From assembly GCA_903813345.2 (NCBI GenBank), contig CAIIXF020000010.1, forward strand, positions 35,765,425-35,829,424: 64,000 nucleotides of DNA. Direction: 5' to 3'. The translations under genes were made by a program, and so were the position numbers. The stretch comes from Owenia fusiformis. Its lineage: Eukaryota; Annelida; Polychaeta; Sabellida; Oweniidae. How positions within the stretch are numbered: position 1 is the stretch's first letter; each line of letters starts with the position of its first letter. This document shows, in pieces, positions 1-10,896 of this stretch. Below the pieces are notes generated by a model. That model made no database searches and was not told the origin of the DNA. It saw only the letters and a list, made by a program, of their open reading frames with translations.

Positions 1-1919
1 GCAATTGGTACGCCAGGTATTCCGAGGGCAGACTGAAAATGAGTGATAAACCCAAGATCAGGACGTCCCGTTACAGTGACAAAACCAAAATCGGTGGCCA
101 ATGTCAAAATGGTCCTAGATGAAAATTGCCGTATTACTATTATGGAACTTTAGGAAAGTTGTAATATTAGTTATGGGAGAATCATCATATCCTACAGAAC
201 ATTTTGAAGATGCGGCTAATTTGTTCAAAATTGGTACCCAAGGACCTTACTGTTTGTGAAATTGATAGAGCGTTACTTGCCCATGCTGTCCCAAGACTGT
301 GAATCAAGATTGGGGATCGCTGTTTCAACCCAGACGCAACGCACATAGTTAGCGACCAACTGATAATGAGGCCTCAGGTCCCTACATTTCTAATCATGTA
401 GTTATGGCCTCCTAAAAATTGAAAAAATCTATTGTGTGTAAGGCAATTTAAAGTCTCTCAAAGGGGATCATAATTCGATGATCAAGACATATGGAGACCC
501 GAATCTTTCTTGGATTTGACCTTGGATTTTTTATAAATAATTCTAGAGCATTCCAAATCTATATAAAGAGCTAATTGAGATAAATGAATACATAAACAAT
601 AAATCACCATTTAAAACAATTATTGTCTCAGAAATGAAGGAACAAAGCCATCTCATGATATGATGTCACAAATCAAAGACATATTGTTCTGCAGTTTGGG
701 TGACTTTGATAAAAATCACTATAGTGCCTTTGGTAGAACATAGGTCTCAAACATGATCAAAATGACACTTTCTTCAATTTTAAGATGATCATTAACATGG
801 TGGCAAATGGGCATCAAACAGTGCAGTAGGGGAGGTCTAAATTTATCGGATTTGGTTGAAACTGTGTATGCTTGCTTTTGCTTATCAGGACACTGTCGAA
901 AAGTGAAACACACTTCAGCACTCCCCTAAGAAAAGTGGTCTTTGCTAAGCCATCTCCCCAACTTACAATTCCCAAGGAGCAGAAGGAATCCTTTCCCAAG
1001 CTTATTCCTTTGGAGAGAAGATGACACCCATCTTTTTGGAATTGGGGTTACTTCTTTAGATGCTGACAATTAAAGAGCTTCATAAATGCAAAAATGTCTG
1101 AAGAAGGGAAAGAAGTCCAGCAGTAGAACTATTAAATTGATACCAGGTGTCCGAAGAGAGGAATATTTAAGTTCCCTTAACTTAAATTACATAGGTTTTA
1201 GTGGTTCAATTTTCATATAGCCCTTATGTATCAAATAGTTATGCAAATAAAAGTATGTCCAGTAAAATAAAATGTTTTATGTCAAATACAAGAAAAGATA
1301 TTTCACTTTTTGTGATTTTGTAATATGGGGTCTATGGGGAATCAACTCGAACTAGAAGTCACATTTTCAAAAAAATATTTAATTTTCAAAGTTGATAAAC
1401 AATTTTCGAAACCATACTTTTAGATGTATTTTTACATGTGGATTTCAAATGTGATATCGTACCTCTATTTTTACTTCTCAATTATAACAAACATTAGGCT
1501 TTAATATGTTCAACTAGTAAGGTTCAATGAATGTAAAGTTTATAATGCTGTACACTAAGAATAGCCTTTAAGCCTCAGTGTTGATTGCCAAGTTTTAGCT
1601 GATAGAAGGTTTCATATGCTTGAGTGAACACCAGTACAGAATCATGTTTTGCAGAAAATATACACCAATCCCAGTTTACATTGTGTTCGATTTGCACATT
1701 TTCAGTCAATGACAACTTTGTAATAATTTGTATTATAATATAAACCAATCATAACTTGTGAGTTCCCAAAGGGACATATCCCTTATAGCATGAGTGCAAA
1801 CCTTGATTTTCAATATAAAAGCAACAACACCTTGATTTATTTCAATCAGTCCCAACATTTTACTAGCAGGAGTTACAGGAAAAAACAGAATGTTATATTA
1901 AGCCGGGAACATTAAAACT
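1..1919. other. Non-coding, no recognisable feature
   Basis: AT-rich sequence with only short chance ORFs (up to about 64 codons) on either strand. I recognise no protein motif, RNA gene or clear terminal repeat here. Confidence 0.5.
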
Positions 1920-1948
1920 AATGTGCAGTTAGTTACCAACTGCACATT
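1920..1948. repeat. Perfect 11-bp stem-loop
   Basis: AATGTGCAGTT at 1920-1930 is exactly reverse-complemented at 1938-1948 around a 7-nt loop. It lies 400 bp upstream of the gag relic. It could be a small palindrome within that retroelement's leader or an unrelated foldback; nothing decides between them. Confidence 0.6.
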
Positions 1949-2349
1949 GGTGTTTGATGATGATTTTATTGTAAATAAAAACAATTTTAAATGAACGCCA
2001 CATCTTGTGTGACATACGTCCTAGTCCAATATTCTACAAATGGTACTGCGGGTGGGATATATATTGCCTGGGGAGTTTGCGAAGATATTCCGTGCATATT
2101 TTAACATTCAGGGTAAACTGAATGCTGAAGGTTATACAGCAAGACTATTGTTAACACTTAACCATATAAAGCAACATATGCTTAAAACTATTTCCAGAAT
2201 GAAAATTGAAGTTGCTAATGTATGGCTAACGGTAAGAAACTATTTTAATATTTTATTTGTGTTTTGTTTCAAAAGTGCAAATAGATAAATCAAAACAAAC
2301 ATTTAAGTCAATTTAAACATTCAAATACAACACCCAAACCAGTCAAATC

Positions 2350-3387
2350 ATGGCAACTTCAAGTGATCAAAAGCCAGATTCTGAGGAATCACAATTTTTT
2401 AATCCCCAAGAGTTGTTCAGACTCATGCAGTTGCACAATGAAAAAATCATAAGCATAATTTCACAACCTGAAATCACAGTAGTTCCAACACCTGAAAGAC
2501 GTTTGAAAAACTACTCTGGTGAATCTACACCACTCGAAGAGTGGATTGATCAAGCCAAATCAGCTATTCAAAGAGATTCTGCTAAAGAAAAAGTTCAATT
2601 TCTCATTAGTCACCTTACAGGAGACGCTAAAGTTGAAATAAAACTTAGAAATCCAAAAACTCCCAAGGAAATTTTTAATGCTCTCAGAGAATTTTTTGGC
2701 AAAACTCCGACATTAGCTGAGTTGACTAGATCGTTTTATACAAGAAAACAAAACCCAAGTGAAGATATCACAAAATACTCACTTGAACTTGTCAAAATAT
2801 TCAATAAGATGGAAAAATTGAAACCTGATCTAAAAAGAACATGTGATTCTATGTTAGTTTCACAATACATTGAAGGTATTCACAACAGACATCTCAAATG
2901 GGAACTTAAGAGTTTCCTTGAGCTTCATCCTTCAATTTCTTTCATAGATCTCCGTCAAAGGGCAATATCCTATATGGAATCTATACAAACAGTAGACTCA
3001 GAAAATTCAAGTAATGTAACATACTCAATAATCACTGAGGAGTCTAAATCAGGGGCTCGAGAAATCCCAAATAGCAATGAAAAATGTATAATGAATTTAA
3101 CTTCATCAGTTGCTACAATGACAAAGTCAATTAGTGAAATGTGTAGTATAATGAAAGAGGTGTTAGATATTACAAAACACACTCAAATGATGGTTCAAAA
3201 TCAAAGTTATCAAAACAACTCACAACCACCACGCATGGTTCAACCACCAATGTTTGTACAACCACCACACATGGTTCCTACACCCATGTTTGCACAACCA
3301 CCACCACAACATCAACATTTCAATCAACCACCTAGAGGTCCCAGACCACGGGATAAATTCCCAAGGTCAAATCAACATTTAAACTAA
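2350..3387 (+). pseudogene. LTR-retrotransposon Gag-like protein, broken at its 3' end
   Basis: A 345-codon ORF with the look of a Ty3/gypsy-type Gag. A hydrophilic N-terminus is followed by a helical capsid-like region (about residues 48-215, with a WIDQAK-type first helix, a LISHLTGDAKVEI segment and ALREFFG). A linker follows, then a Pro/Gln-rich tail (about 285-345) with repeated QPP-M motifs. Gag would package element RNA in a cytoplasmic particle. The ORF stops at 3385-3387. Another frame from 3386 reads a partial zinc knuckle (C-x2-C-x3-H) and then hits TGA at 3422-3424, so the nucleic-acid-binding knuckle has been lost by frameshift and substitution. The protease ORF follows at once. 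No reverse transcriptase is seen downstream, so this is a defective fragment. Assignment to Ty3-like rather than BEL is a moderate inference. Confidence 0.75.
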
Positions 3388-3416
3388 ATGCACCTACTGT
3401 CGAGGGTGGCACAGAG

Positions 3417-4070
3417 GTGAATGAAGCAAACACCCACACAAATGAAAACCAAAAAGAACATATCTTGTCAAACACAGTTGGTGATAAACCACTAACACAA
3501 GTAAAAATCAACAATGTAACTTGTACAGGTTTGGTTGATAGTGGTTCAAGTGTTACAATTATAAATGAAGAATTTTATGATTTGATTTGTGAAAATTTCG
3601 ACGGTGACCCATCATGGTTGAATATAACTGCTGCTAATGGTCATGAGGTACCATACTTGGGAATAGCAATGTTGGATATTGAAATACATAATCATAAGCG
3701 TAAAAACACTGGCATTTTGGTTAGAAAAAAAGTCTGCACTGACACACACAATGTTCAAATAATCATTGGAACAAATGTATTAAAACAGCTACCAGAATTT
3801 CACTTTCTGCTTGGTTGTGTGAATACAAACAATGATAGCCAAAAATCTTGTATGGTTCGAGTGTTAAGTTTTGGGGAGGAGATTAAAAGTCTTCTAGAGA
3901 CTCATGAGACTCCTAATTTTATTCCTGGGATCTCATTTTTTACTTCCTTATCTGTGATGATTTGTACCTCCACATACTCCGTGTGCAGATTTCAAATGTT
4001 GCATACTATCTACTATTGTGATACACTGCATGCGTGGAGATTGCAATTGTTGGAGACCTCTACGAGTTAA
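3417..4070 (+). pseudogene. Retroelement aspartic protease fragment (Pol N-terminus)
   Basis: The ORF contains the retropepsin active-site signature: hydrophobic residues, then DSG at residues 41-43, then SSVTII. A flap-like segment follows (TAANGHEVPYLG, about 71-82), and the second conserved block IIIGTNVL is near 115-122. Retropepsins are homodimeric proteases that cut Gag-Pol. The ORF overlaps the lost zinc-knuckle frame of the upstream gag and lies in a third frame, consistent with a degraded Gag-Pol reading frame. After about residue 135 similarity fades, and no RT, RNase H or integrase follows, so the rest of Pol is deleted or replaced. The nominal ATG start is unlikely to be a real initiation site. 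Confidence 0.72.
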
Positions 4071-4971
4071 TTGCAATACAGCAGCTAGGCCTAATTCTGA
4101 TTGGCCGATTTAAAAATCCCGCTTTTTAGGGGACAACAATTTTGCTTTGAGACTATTATAAAAATGTGTTTCATCTGCTGCCCGATCTGCCGTGATTGAA
4201 TATGCAAAAAGGAGTAAAGATTTCGAAAGTTCGACACAATGATGTTGACTGTAAGTATTTTAGATATGTCAATCTAAAAGAGGAATGGAATACTAAGGAG
4301 AACAACTTTCTTAACGCCCCATAGTTAGCAAAATAAATCTTCGGCAATTTTATGACAGGGTTTTAATTCGAATGTCAACCAAACACTAGAACCAAATTGG
4401 AATCACTGTGATCTCTACAGTCTGTATGCAGCTTGAATTGGGTAAAACGAATCATGTAAACCTTCTTTCCCTAGTCCATGAGCAGCTACCTTATTTCTTA
4501 CCCAAATCAAACTTAATGGCTGTCAGTGCGAGTGTAGTTCACTTATTGCAATCGCCAATATCACATGATCTTATTATAATAATAACATCACGTGATCTAT
4601 GAATGAAGCTGAAGTAAACAACGTAGTATTTTTTTACTCGTTTGGGCTATGCATTAGGCCGCTATAAGACCTCTGAATAATAATTAAACTTCCAAATTTT
4701 GGTATTTATAGGCAGAATGTGATCTATAGAGACAAATTTACAAGCAACATGCTTGTATAATTGACCTTCAAATCTATTCCTTACAATATAAAATAAAATA
4801 CAATATCTCCCAAAAGATTCACAATATGTTATAAATTGGCGAAGTTATTAATGATTCAAAGTGCAAAAATGAGTGAAAAATGTTTAAATTCTCCAAAATA
4901 ATAATAATAGTAACCATTCTTATAGAAAAAATACATTATTGTAAAAATCCTTAGTTTTCCTGGAATAAAGT
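4071..4971. other. Non-coding, no recognised feature
   Basis: AT-rich sequence between the gag-protease relic and the hAT relic. No RT or integrase motif and no clear LTR pair could be found. Nothing else supportable was seen. Confidence 0.4.
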
Positions 4972-5283
4972 ATGCACTTTTGTGAATGGAGCTGCTTGAG
5001 ACTTCAGCATCCAATGTTGCGGACGGTTTATCCTAGCATTTCATACATAGCAAGATGCCTACTTTCAGTGCCAGTTTCCAATGCATGGCCTGAAAGAGGC
5101 TTCATCAAGATGAAATTGGTGAAAAATCGTTTGAGGTCCATAATGACCAATAGCATTCTAGAGGCCTTATTAATGATCACAATCAATGGGCCAAGGGATA
5201 AGGCCAAGGAAGATGTAATCAGAAAGGCTTACACTCTTTTTGATAGCATGAAGCCAAGGAGATACACTGTATTGCTAAGGTAA
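4972..5283 (+). pseudogene. hAT transposase C-terminal dimerisation domain relic
   Basis: The 103-codon ORF carries the hAT C-terminal dimerisation signature: VPVSNAWPERGFIKMKLVKNRLR, then a short helix (EALLMITING). In hAT transposases this segment makes the dimer core and supplies the last catalytic region. The version with WPERGF and KLVK resembles hAT proteins of the ZNF862/KIAA1586 type found across animals. Only about the last hundred residues are present. The DDE core and BED zinc finger are absent upstream, so this is a 5'-truncated relic. An acceptor-like pyrimidine/AG sequence lies just upstream, so it may have been a terminal exon. Confidence 0.75.
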
Positions 5284-6594
5284 ACTGTTTCAACTTCAAC
5301 AACCGAATGTCCAGATTCCTCAAACGAATTAGCAGCAGCCTTTGTAGCTATGGGTTTAGATCATATTACCCAAGGTAAAGCAGTGATAGTGACAGTGATT
5401 ACAAAGAAATTTAAATCATCTGCTGACTTCAACTTAAATTCATTTCTACAAAGATACTTTTTCCTCAGATACCTTTTTACCTACTATATCGAAAATTTAA
5501 AGTATCTGCTGACTTAAACTGATTAATTCAATTGTACATTTCATTGACATTGGTGTGATGAGTCTACAATGCTAATTGTAATGAATCAGTTAGTCATCAG
5601 ATGCCTTAAACTTTCAAGATAGAATGATACATGTAAGAAAACTGAACTTTTTTATATTTCATATATCTGTCTAATTCTTCTACTGCTCATTGTTGAGTAT
5701 TATACTGATCTACTGTGTAAGTTACAGTAATGTGCTTCAATAAGATGGTGTTGCAGAGTTGAGTCAAAGGTGGTTAGTTGTTGATCAGGTCTGCACGAAA
5801 AAAGTTTCAAATTGAAATGTGACTATTGCATAATATAGTCAAAATATAAAAAATTCAAAAAGTCACATCATTTCTATCAGTACTTATTGAACGCCCTGCC
5901 CCGTACATTGCATACACACAGGTTGCATTCTATACTAAGTGTTAAACTGGGGAAGTACATTTGAATTTGTAAAATGAAACCTGTGGAAGAGTAAATCATA
6001 ATTTATATTTATATGAATATTAAAGGTAAAAATGGCATTCTATATTATATATGGGTTGCCCTAGTCATTCCACAGTTCCAGGTGTTATTTTGTGTAGCCC
6101 GTGTCTTGTGGTCAATTAAATTGACAATATCACACATGGAAATGACTTTGGAAAACCTGCAATACGTAAAAAATTTTAAATCTCCTCTCATTATGATTCA
6201 ATGTTCAAAACTTTGAATGAATGTACAATACTCTTGTATTTGAGATACATTGTCTGGAATATATTCACAGGTGAAGTGTTCCTACTTGCACCTTTGTGAC
6301 ATGAAGTAGATTTTGCCTTTCATCTTTTAAAAGAACAATAATAAGTGGATTACACCGAACTCATCTGATCAGTGATCACACGCAATAGCATAATGCACAT
6401 CAGAATGTGAATTTATTAGGCATTCCCTGTCCAGGCCTTTGTCCATTTGTCCACTTTTGGTGCGTGGACGGTATGATAACAAGAATTTGCATTGCCGGGA
6501 GTGTAAAATTTGTTATTATGAATGCCGCCCCTTGTATTTCTCATCTGCCTCTTGTAAAAAAAGTTACTGAAACCACTGAATTAACTTTGTTACA
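5284..6594. other. Non-coding, no recognised feature
   Basis: AT-rich spacer between two TE relics. Short ORFs at 6013-6216 and 6407-6757 have no recognisable motifs. The second is a wrong-frame shadow over the start of the next relic. An acceptor-like TTTGTTACAG ends at 6594. Confidence 0.4.
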
Positions 6595-7276
6595 GATCTT
6601 TATCCTGAAGTGTCCATCAAAAACATTGAAAGAGATAGAGAACAAAAGTGTCCAACGCAGTTGGGAAAATTTATGGCAATTGGAAAAAACAAGAAAAAAC
6701 TTGTGCAATTTCTGTTTGCTGAATGGCAATAGTTTGATGGGAAGAGCCTTTACATGAATGTTGAGACTTTGTGTTACCATTTCAAGGCTTCAGAATATTC
6801 CCCTAGGTCAACTATAGTTGAATCCGCCCCCCTACTAAACTCTTCACAAGAACAAGCAGATAAATGTATGCAATTACATGCAGCACATGCCTCGAAAGAT
6901 GGTCATTCAAGCATTATTTTACTAAGCAATGATACAGATGTCGAGGTGCTGTGTTTATATCATCAGGATAGTATTTCTGCAAAACTTGATGTCTCCACTC
7001 TGGCCTCTCAGTTAGGCCATCCTTTGTGTAAATCTTTGCTTGGTTTACATGCACTAAGTTGTTGTGATTCAACAAGTGCATTTTCGATGAAGGGCAAGCA
7101 AAGCATTTTTCAACTTGCGAAAGTAGATAATGCTATGCAAGCTCAATTATCTCGCCTTGGGCATACTGACATAGTGACAGAGGACACTCAACTTGCTATT
7201 GAGAAAATTGTTTGTGCCCTTTATGGGTTTCCAAATGAGATTAGTATTCGAACTCCTATGCAGTGTCTCGGTATAG
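6595..7276 (+). pseudogene. PIN-like TE-associated protein, 5' part, with in-frame stop
   Basis: One reading frame runs from 6595 through a single TAG (6730-6732) to the MITE insertion at 7277. Before the stop it reads DLYPEVSIKNIERDRE and a Lys-rich LVQFLFAEW block. After it come QEQADKCMQLHAAHAS, then SNDTDVEVLCLY, then GLHALSCCDSTSAF. This arrangement (an E/QxADT-type motif, an NDTDV strand, a GCDSTSAF-like motif) is typical of a large family of uncharacterised invertebrate proteins. I recognise these as TE-linked, with a likely PIN/FEN-like nuclease fold and acidic residues in those motifs. The frame could start with a splice acceptor at 6594. The C-terminal part continues after the MITE at about 7648. 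Function is inferred from fold resemblance only. Confidence 0.65.
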
Positions 7277-7647
7277 ACACTGCGGCGGGCAGATTATGAA
7301 ATCCCCAAAATTTGGGGAAGATAGTCCCCCTTTTTGTCACAGATGTACTTGTTTTTCACACAACTTATAAAATATATGTTCTTTTATGTTCATCAATAAT
7401 TATTTTGTCAAAATATTCCAAAATCAATGAAATATAAGAGAAAATACCCGCGGAAGGAATTCTGAGTAAAAGTTGTGTTGATTAAAGTTTACCGCACGTG
7501 TTGTTTATTAGTTAATACCCGCAATTCAACCAATGAAATTGTCTAAATTTTACAATCACGCGACCTGAGCATGGGACTAGAACCAATCACGGCAGTTGTT
7601 TATTACGATGTTACCATGCTTACGGTGAGACACCTGCCCGCCGCAGT
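7277..7647. mobile_element. 371-bp MITE with perfect 15-bp TIRs
   Basis: CACTGCGGCGGGCAG at 7277-7291 is exactly inverted at 7633-7647. No coding sequence lies inside. It sits inside the PIN-like relic, with coding similarity on both sides, so insertion into that element is clear. The flanking pentamers ATAGA and ATATA differ at one base, which would fit a decayed 5-bp target duplication (Transib-like). The CACTG start would also fit a CMC-type element. Superfamily is therefore unresolved. Confidence 0.75.
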
Positions 7648-7988
7648 GATATATCACTGCACGGGAGTTCGATTAGTATTAATAATGTACGTAAAAAAAA
7701 TATTCAGTCTAACCACCTCCCCCCCCAACCAAGGCATCTCTCATCAAGCATGTTCAAAGAGTAAATACTCAGGTATTCATATGGTGTAATGCTTTACATC
7801 CCAATGTACAAATACCAAATCTAGCAAAAAATGGTTTGACAATGCATTCAAATTTGGGTCAAACTGAAATACTGATAGACTGGACAGATGCACATGCTCC
7901 CCAAAAAGCAGTGTTAGATCTAGTATCATGCAAATGTTCAGGGGAATGTAACACACACCAATTTTTGTGTTTCTGCGGAGGCAGGTGA
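7648..7988 (+). pseudogene. PIN-like TE-associated protein, 3' part, Cys-rich tail
   Basis: After the MITE, the frame at 7725-7988 reads PTKASLIKHVQRVNTQVFIW, then a DWTDAHAPQKAVLDLVSCKC segment and a Cys-rich end (CKCSGECNTHQFLCFCGG) up to TGA. This matches the C-terminal architecture I know for the same TE-associated family: a HxxRVNYQ-IW block, then a VL-LVSCxCKxxC cysteine cluster. Upstream of a C-rich run at about 7716-7726 the matching frame shifts, consistent with slippage in the poly-C tract. Part of the cysteine cluster is missing, and the mariner relic follows at once. Confidence 0.6.
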
Positions 7989-7989
7989 A

Positions 7990-8334
7990 GCAAAGCATGA
8001 GGAAGAAGCGTGGGAACAACTATACCCCCAAAGTCCACATGGACAATGCCAGAGTTCACAACTGCAACACTGTTGAAGAGGCATTACAAGAATTAACATG
8101 AGAGAATAACACATCCTCCATATTCACCTGACTTATCACCTTGCGATTTTTATTTATTTGGTGCTCTCAAAGAGGGATCCGATTCGGTTCTTTCGAGGAA
8201 GTCTGTGCAGCCATGCATCGTAGGCTGAATGAACTGTCAAAAAAGGATTTGAACATGTTTTTAGAGACTCGGTTCACCGCCATGAGAAATATGTAGATCA
8301 TAGTGGAGACTCCTTTGAACGTGAGGAATGACTG
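7990..8334 (+). pseudogene. Mariner-type transposase C-terminal relic
   Basis: Pieces in shifting frames show the mariner order: VHMDNARVHN (second catalytic Asp strand), EEALQEL, then PPYSPDLSPCDFYLFGALKE carrying the third catalytic acidic residue region, then EEVCAAMHRRLNEL. A final HRHEKYVDHSGDSFE tail, typical of the transposase C-terminus, ends near 8334. At least three frameshifts and a stop separate the blocks, so the gene is dead. It abuts the Cys-rich end of the PIN-like relic. The N-terminal helix-turn-helix half is absent. Confidence 0.8.
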
Positions 8335-8541
8335 TTTAAATAAATGTACACCTGACATCATATATTTGAGGTGGATTAGGTGCCCAGGACTAAGATTACC
8401 GAAATGAACTCTTATTGCAACTTGATATTCACGACCTGCTTCAGGTGCCTTTTTTGTAAGTTGCATTATAAGCCTTCACATATTCAAGTTTCTGATGTAG
8501 AAAAATTGTGATTTGTCAATATAGCTTATTTTTTATCAATT

Positions 8542-8658
8542 GAGGTGATCTACCGAACCCTTTACAAGGATGACAGCTGCAATCATCAAGGCACCTTGAA
8601 GCAACTTCGGAATGTTATCAACAGAAGAGATGTGGCAGGAGACAATTCATTTCAGTAA
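8542..8658 (+). pseudogene. Possible exon of a TE-associated protein
   Basis: An open frame reads EVIYRTLYKDDSCNHQGTLK, then QLRNVINRRDVAGDNSFQ and a stop. An acceptor-like AG lies just before it and GTAAGC overlaps its end. A GTLxxLxNxxxRxxV motif occurs in the N-terminal part of an invertebrate TE-linked family that I also see at 31580-32161. The piece is short, so this could be chance. Confidence 0.3.
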
Positions 8659-9038
8659 GCCATGTTTTCGATGAGGAAACATACATCTTTTTCATGCTTC
8701 AGTTCCCAAAATTTTAATCAAAATATTCAATTTGAAAAATAACTCTTTACCCTTTGAATTTCTCTTGAGGTCAAACAAGTCAAAGGAGCATTCATATGTA
8801 CTGGGTTTTTAACAAAGCCGTCCTCCCATTATGAGGATGAAAATAAATAGTCATGGATGCAGATTACTCACCATAGGTTGCAAACACGTGTTATTTATCT
8901 TGATAGAACTTCCTTAATTTGACGAAAACATATCAGAAATAAATTTTTTAATTTTACTTCCGGTATGGTTGATTCCGGTTCGCTCTTATTTTTCGACTTA
9001 TTGCGCATGTGTCAAATATTGATCAATTTTATGTACTA
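8659..9038. other. Non-coding spacer
   Basis: AT-rich sequence; nothing supportable seen. Confidence 0.4.
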
Positions 9039-9136
9039 GATAAAGCATAAGAATGAGGTTTTATAAGAAATAATACACCGAAGGCCGAAGGCCTGAGATT
9101 ATTATTTCTTATCAAATCGAATTTGAATGCTTTATC
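9039..9136. repeat. Imperfect palindromic MITE-like sequence
   Basis: GATAAAGCAT at 9039-9048 is inverted at 9127-9136. Inner blocks TAAGAAATAATA and its complement pair as well, around a duplicated GAAGGCC centre. The whole 98 bp can fold on itself. No target duplication was identified. Confidence 0.5.
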
Positions 9137-9518
9137 TTACTTAAATCACACAGACTCTTATCACAGGCAAAGGGTCTATTATATTACAGTTAAAAGGTCT
9201 TAAATCCGGAAAAATGTGATTTCTTTTGTATTGACTATTCAAACTGTGAATTTTGCAAACTTCAACCAGGCTCACAATGACCCTGGCTCTTATTGGTTAA
9301 AATTTGTTGTTATATAGCCAATTAATTGTAACAACAAAAAGAGTTGGTTGCATTGACCTCGTGAGTGTGAGTTGATGTAAGTGACTGAGTGGGCTATAAT
9401 TAGTCTAGCTTCAGTGCACTGCAGGTGACTGTCCAGTCCAGAACATTGAATTTGAATACAGCAGAATATTTGTAAGTAAGATAAGATCAATGATGTAGAT
9501 AGCAACAAAAATTGATAA

Positions 9519-9673
9519 ATTGTTTTATTCTAAAGAATGCACAGTAACAAGAGAAGGGTACATGTATTTTGTATATTGTTTTTAGGGAATGAAAACTATC
9601 AAAAACTGTCAATGGTCATTTATGTCTCACTTGTTTTTGATAGCTTGCAAAGTGTACATTCTTTAAAAACAAT
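9519..9673. repeat. 155-bp inverted-repeat element
   Basis: The left arm (9519-9543, ATTGTTTT...AAAGAATGCACA) is mirrored by the right arm (9653-9673) with one mismatch and a 4-base gap. An inner AACTATCAAAAA block also pairs with TTTTTGATAGCTT. This looks like a small foldback or MITE. Confidence 0.5.
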
Positions 9674-9993
9674 AGAAAAATAATGCACTTTCCTTTTGAT
9701 AAAACCATACATTCTTAAAAATAAACCACAGCAAATTCTATTGTGTTGCTACCCAAGTGGGATTTAACGGGCAATAAATACCGAGCATGCGCACATGTTA
9801 AACATTTTAAACTATTTTTCATATTTAGATGTCGCTACCATCTCTTGTTGGTTCTATGAGAGCATTACCCTTCCTGTCATTCACTTAGCAATTCGGATAT
9901 CAAACAACATTTTCGAGCCATTTGTGATCCAGAAAATGCATGAGCACTGTCCTTTTCAATCAAATTAACATCCAGAGGCGTAAAACAACATTG

Positions 9994-10019
9994 TTTCGAA
10001 GGCTAGGTAGCCTTCGAAA
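9994..10019. repeat. Perfect 11-bp hairpin, 4-nt loop
   Basis: TTTCGAAGGCT, loop AGGT, then AGCCTTCGAAA. It is a fully complementary stem in otherwise unremarkable AT-rich DNA. Confidence 0.7.
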
Positions 10020-10521
10020 TATTTAGAAAAATATATTGATGGGAATGAAGCATCATTCTTTGCGCATGTGCGAATGGTCTTGGCGCGCAATTTTAAAAAA
10101 AATTTGTAGTAGGAATAGATCTGATTATTAAATTGCATCATAAAGTCACGAGTTAAATATATTATCATGCCACACCCTCCTAAAGTTAGGAGGTACCTCC
10201 CAGAATAGGAGAACACACACCACATTATGTTGCAGGCCAATGGATGCGGTGCAGTTTATGGGGCTGGGAAGAGGAACATTTTCACCAGCCCGAGTGGGTG
10301 CAAAGACTTTCAGAATTCAAGCCTTACAAGGCACACTGATTCAGACCACTGCATAGGATTACTCACTTCGAGCCATGTTAGATTTTGAAACTTATTATAT
10401 CAAAATCCACATAGCTTTCGCAAGAAAGCATACCATCTGACTCCAGGGTCTAAATACATTCAATAAAAACATGATAAAGCACTACAACATAAAGAATACA
10501 TGTTTACTAAGTGTTTCTCTT

Positions 10522-10612
10522 TTTTCAATTGGGACCCACTTTTTGTCGGGGGACCCCAATTTTTTATAACACTGGATCCCCGGGACTCACTTTTCATAGT
10601 CCCTATTGAAAA
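10522..10612. repeat. Imperfect palindrome
   Basis: TTTTCAATTGGGACCCAC at the left is mirrored by GTGAGTCCC-like and AGTCCCTATTGAAAA segments at the right. Roughly 90 bp of imperfect foldback. No coding content. Confidence 0.4.
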
Positions 10613-10741
10613 TGCTGTATGTAGGTATCGACTACTCACTATCTTTCTATGAGATTATGAAAAAGGATTTCACAAATGAGATTCAAATTAAGTAAACACT
10701 GTACCAATCATCTTTAAGATGTTATTTCACTTATGCAATCA

Positions 10742-10896
10742 GGTACTTTGGACTTGGATGTGGATGGTGCCCGAAGTCATCATGAACCAACCCAATTTGG
10801 TAAACAAGATGATCAATACCAGAGCTTGGAGACACATTGCAAGAATATCTTAACAGAGTACATCATACCAATTGCTTCCAATAATTTACCAGGAGA
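10742..10896 (+). other. Possible isolated exon of unknown protein
   Basis: An open frame with ordinary amino-acid composition (TLDLDVDGARSHHEPTQFGK ... EYIIPIASNNLPGE) lies between an acceptor-like CAATCAG and a GTAAAA donor-like site. I do not recognise the protein. It could be a host exon, a TE exon or chance. Confidence 0.2.

Noticed and set aside
2040-2288. 82-codon ORF upstream of gag
   Set aside because: No recognisable motif and no splice or promoter evidence.
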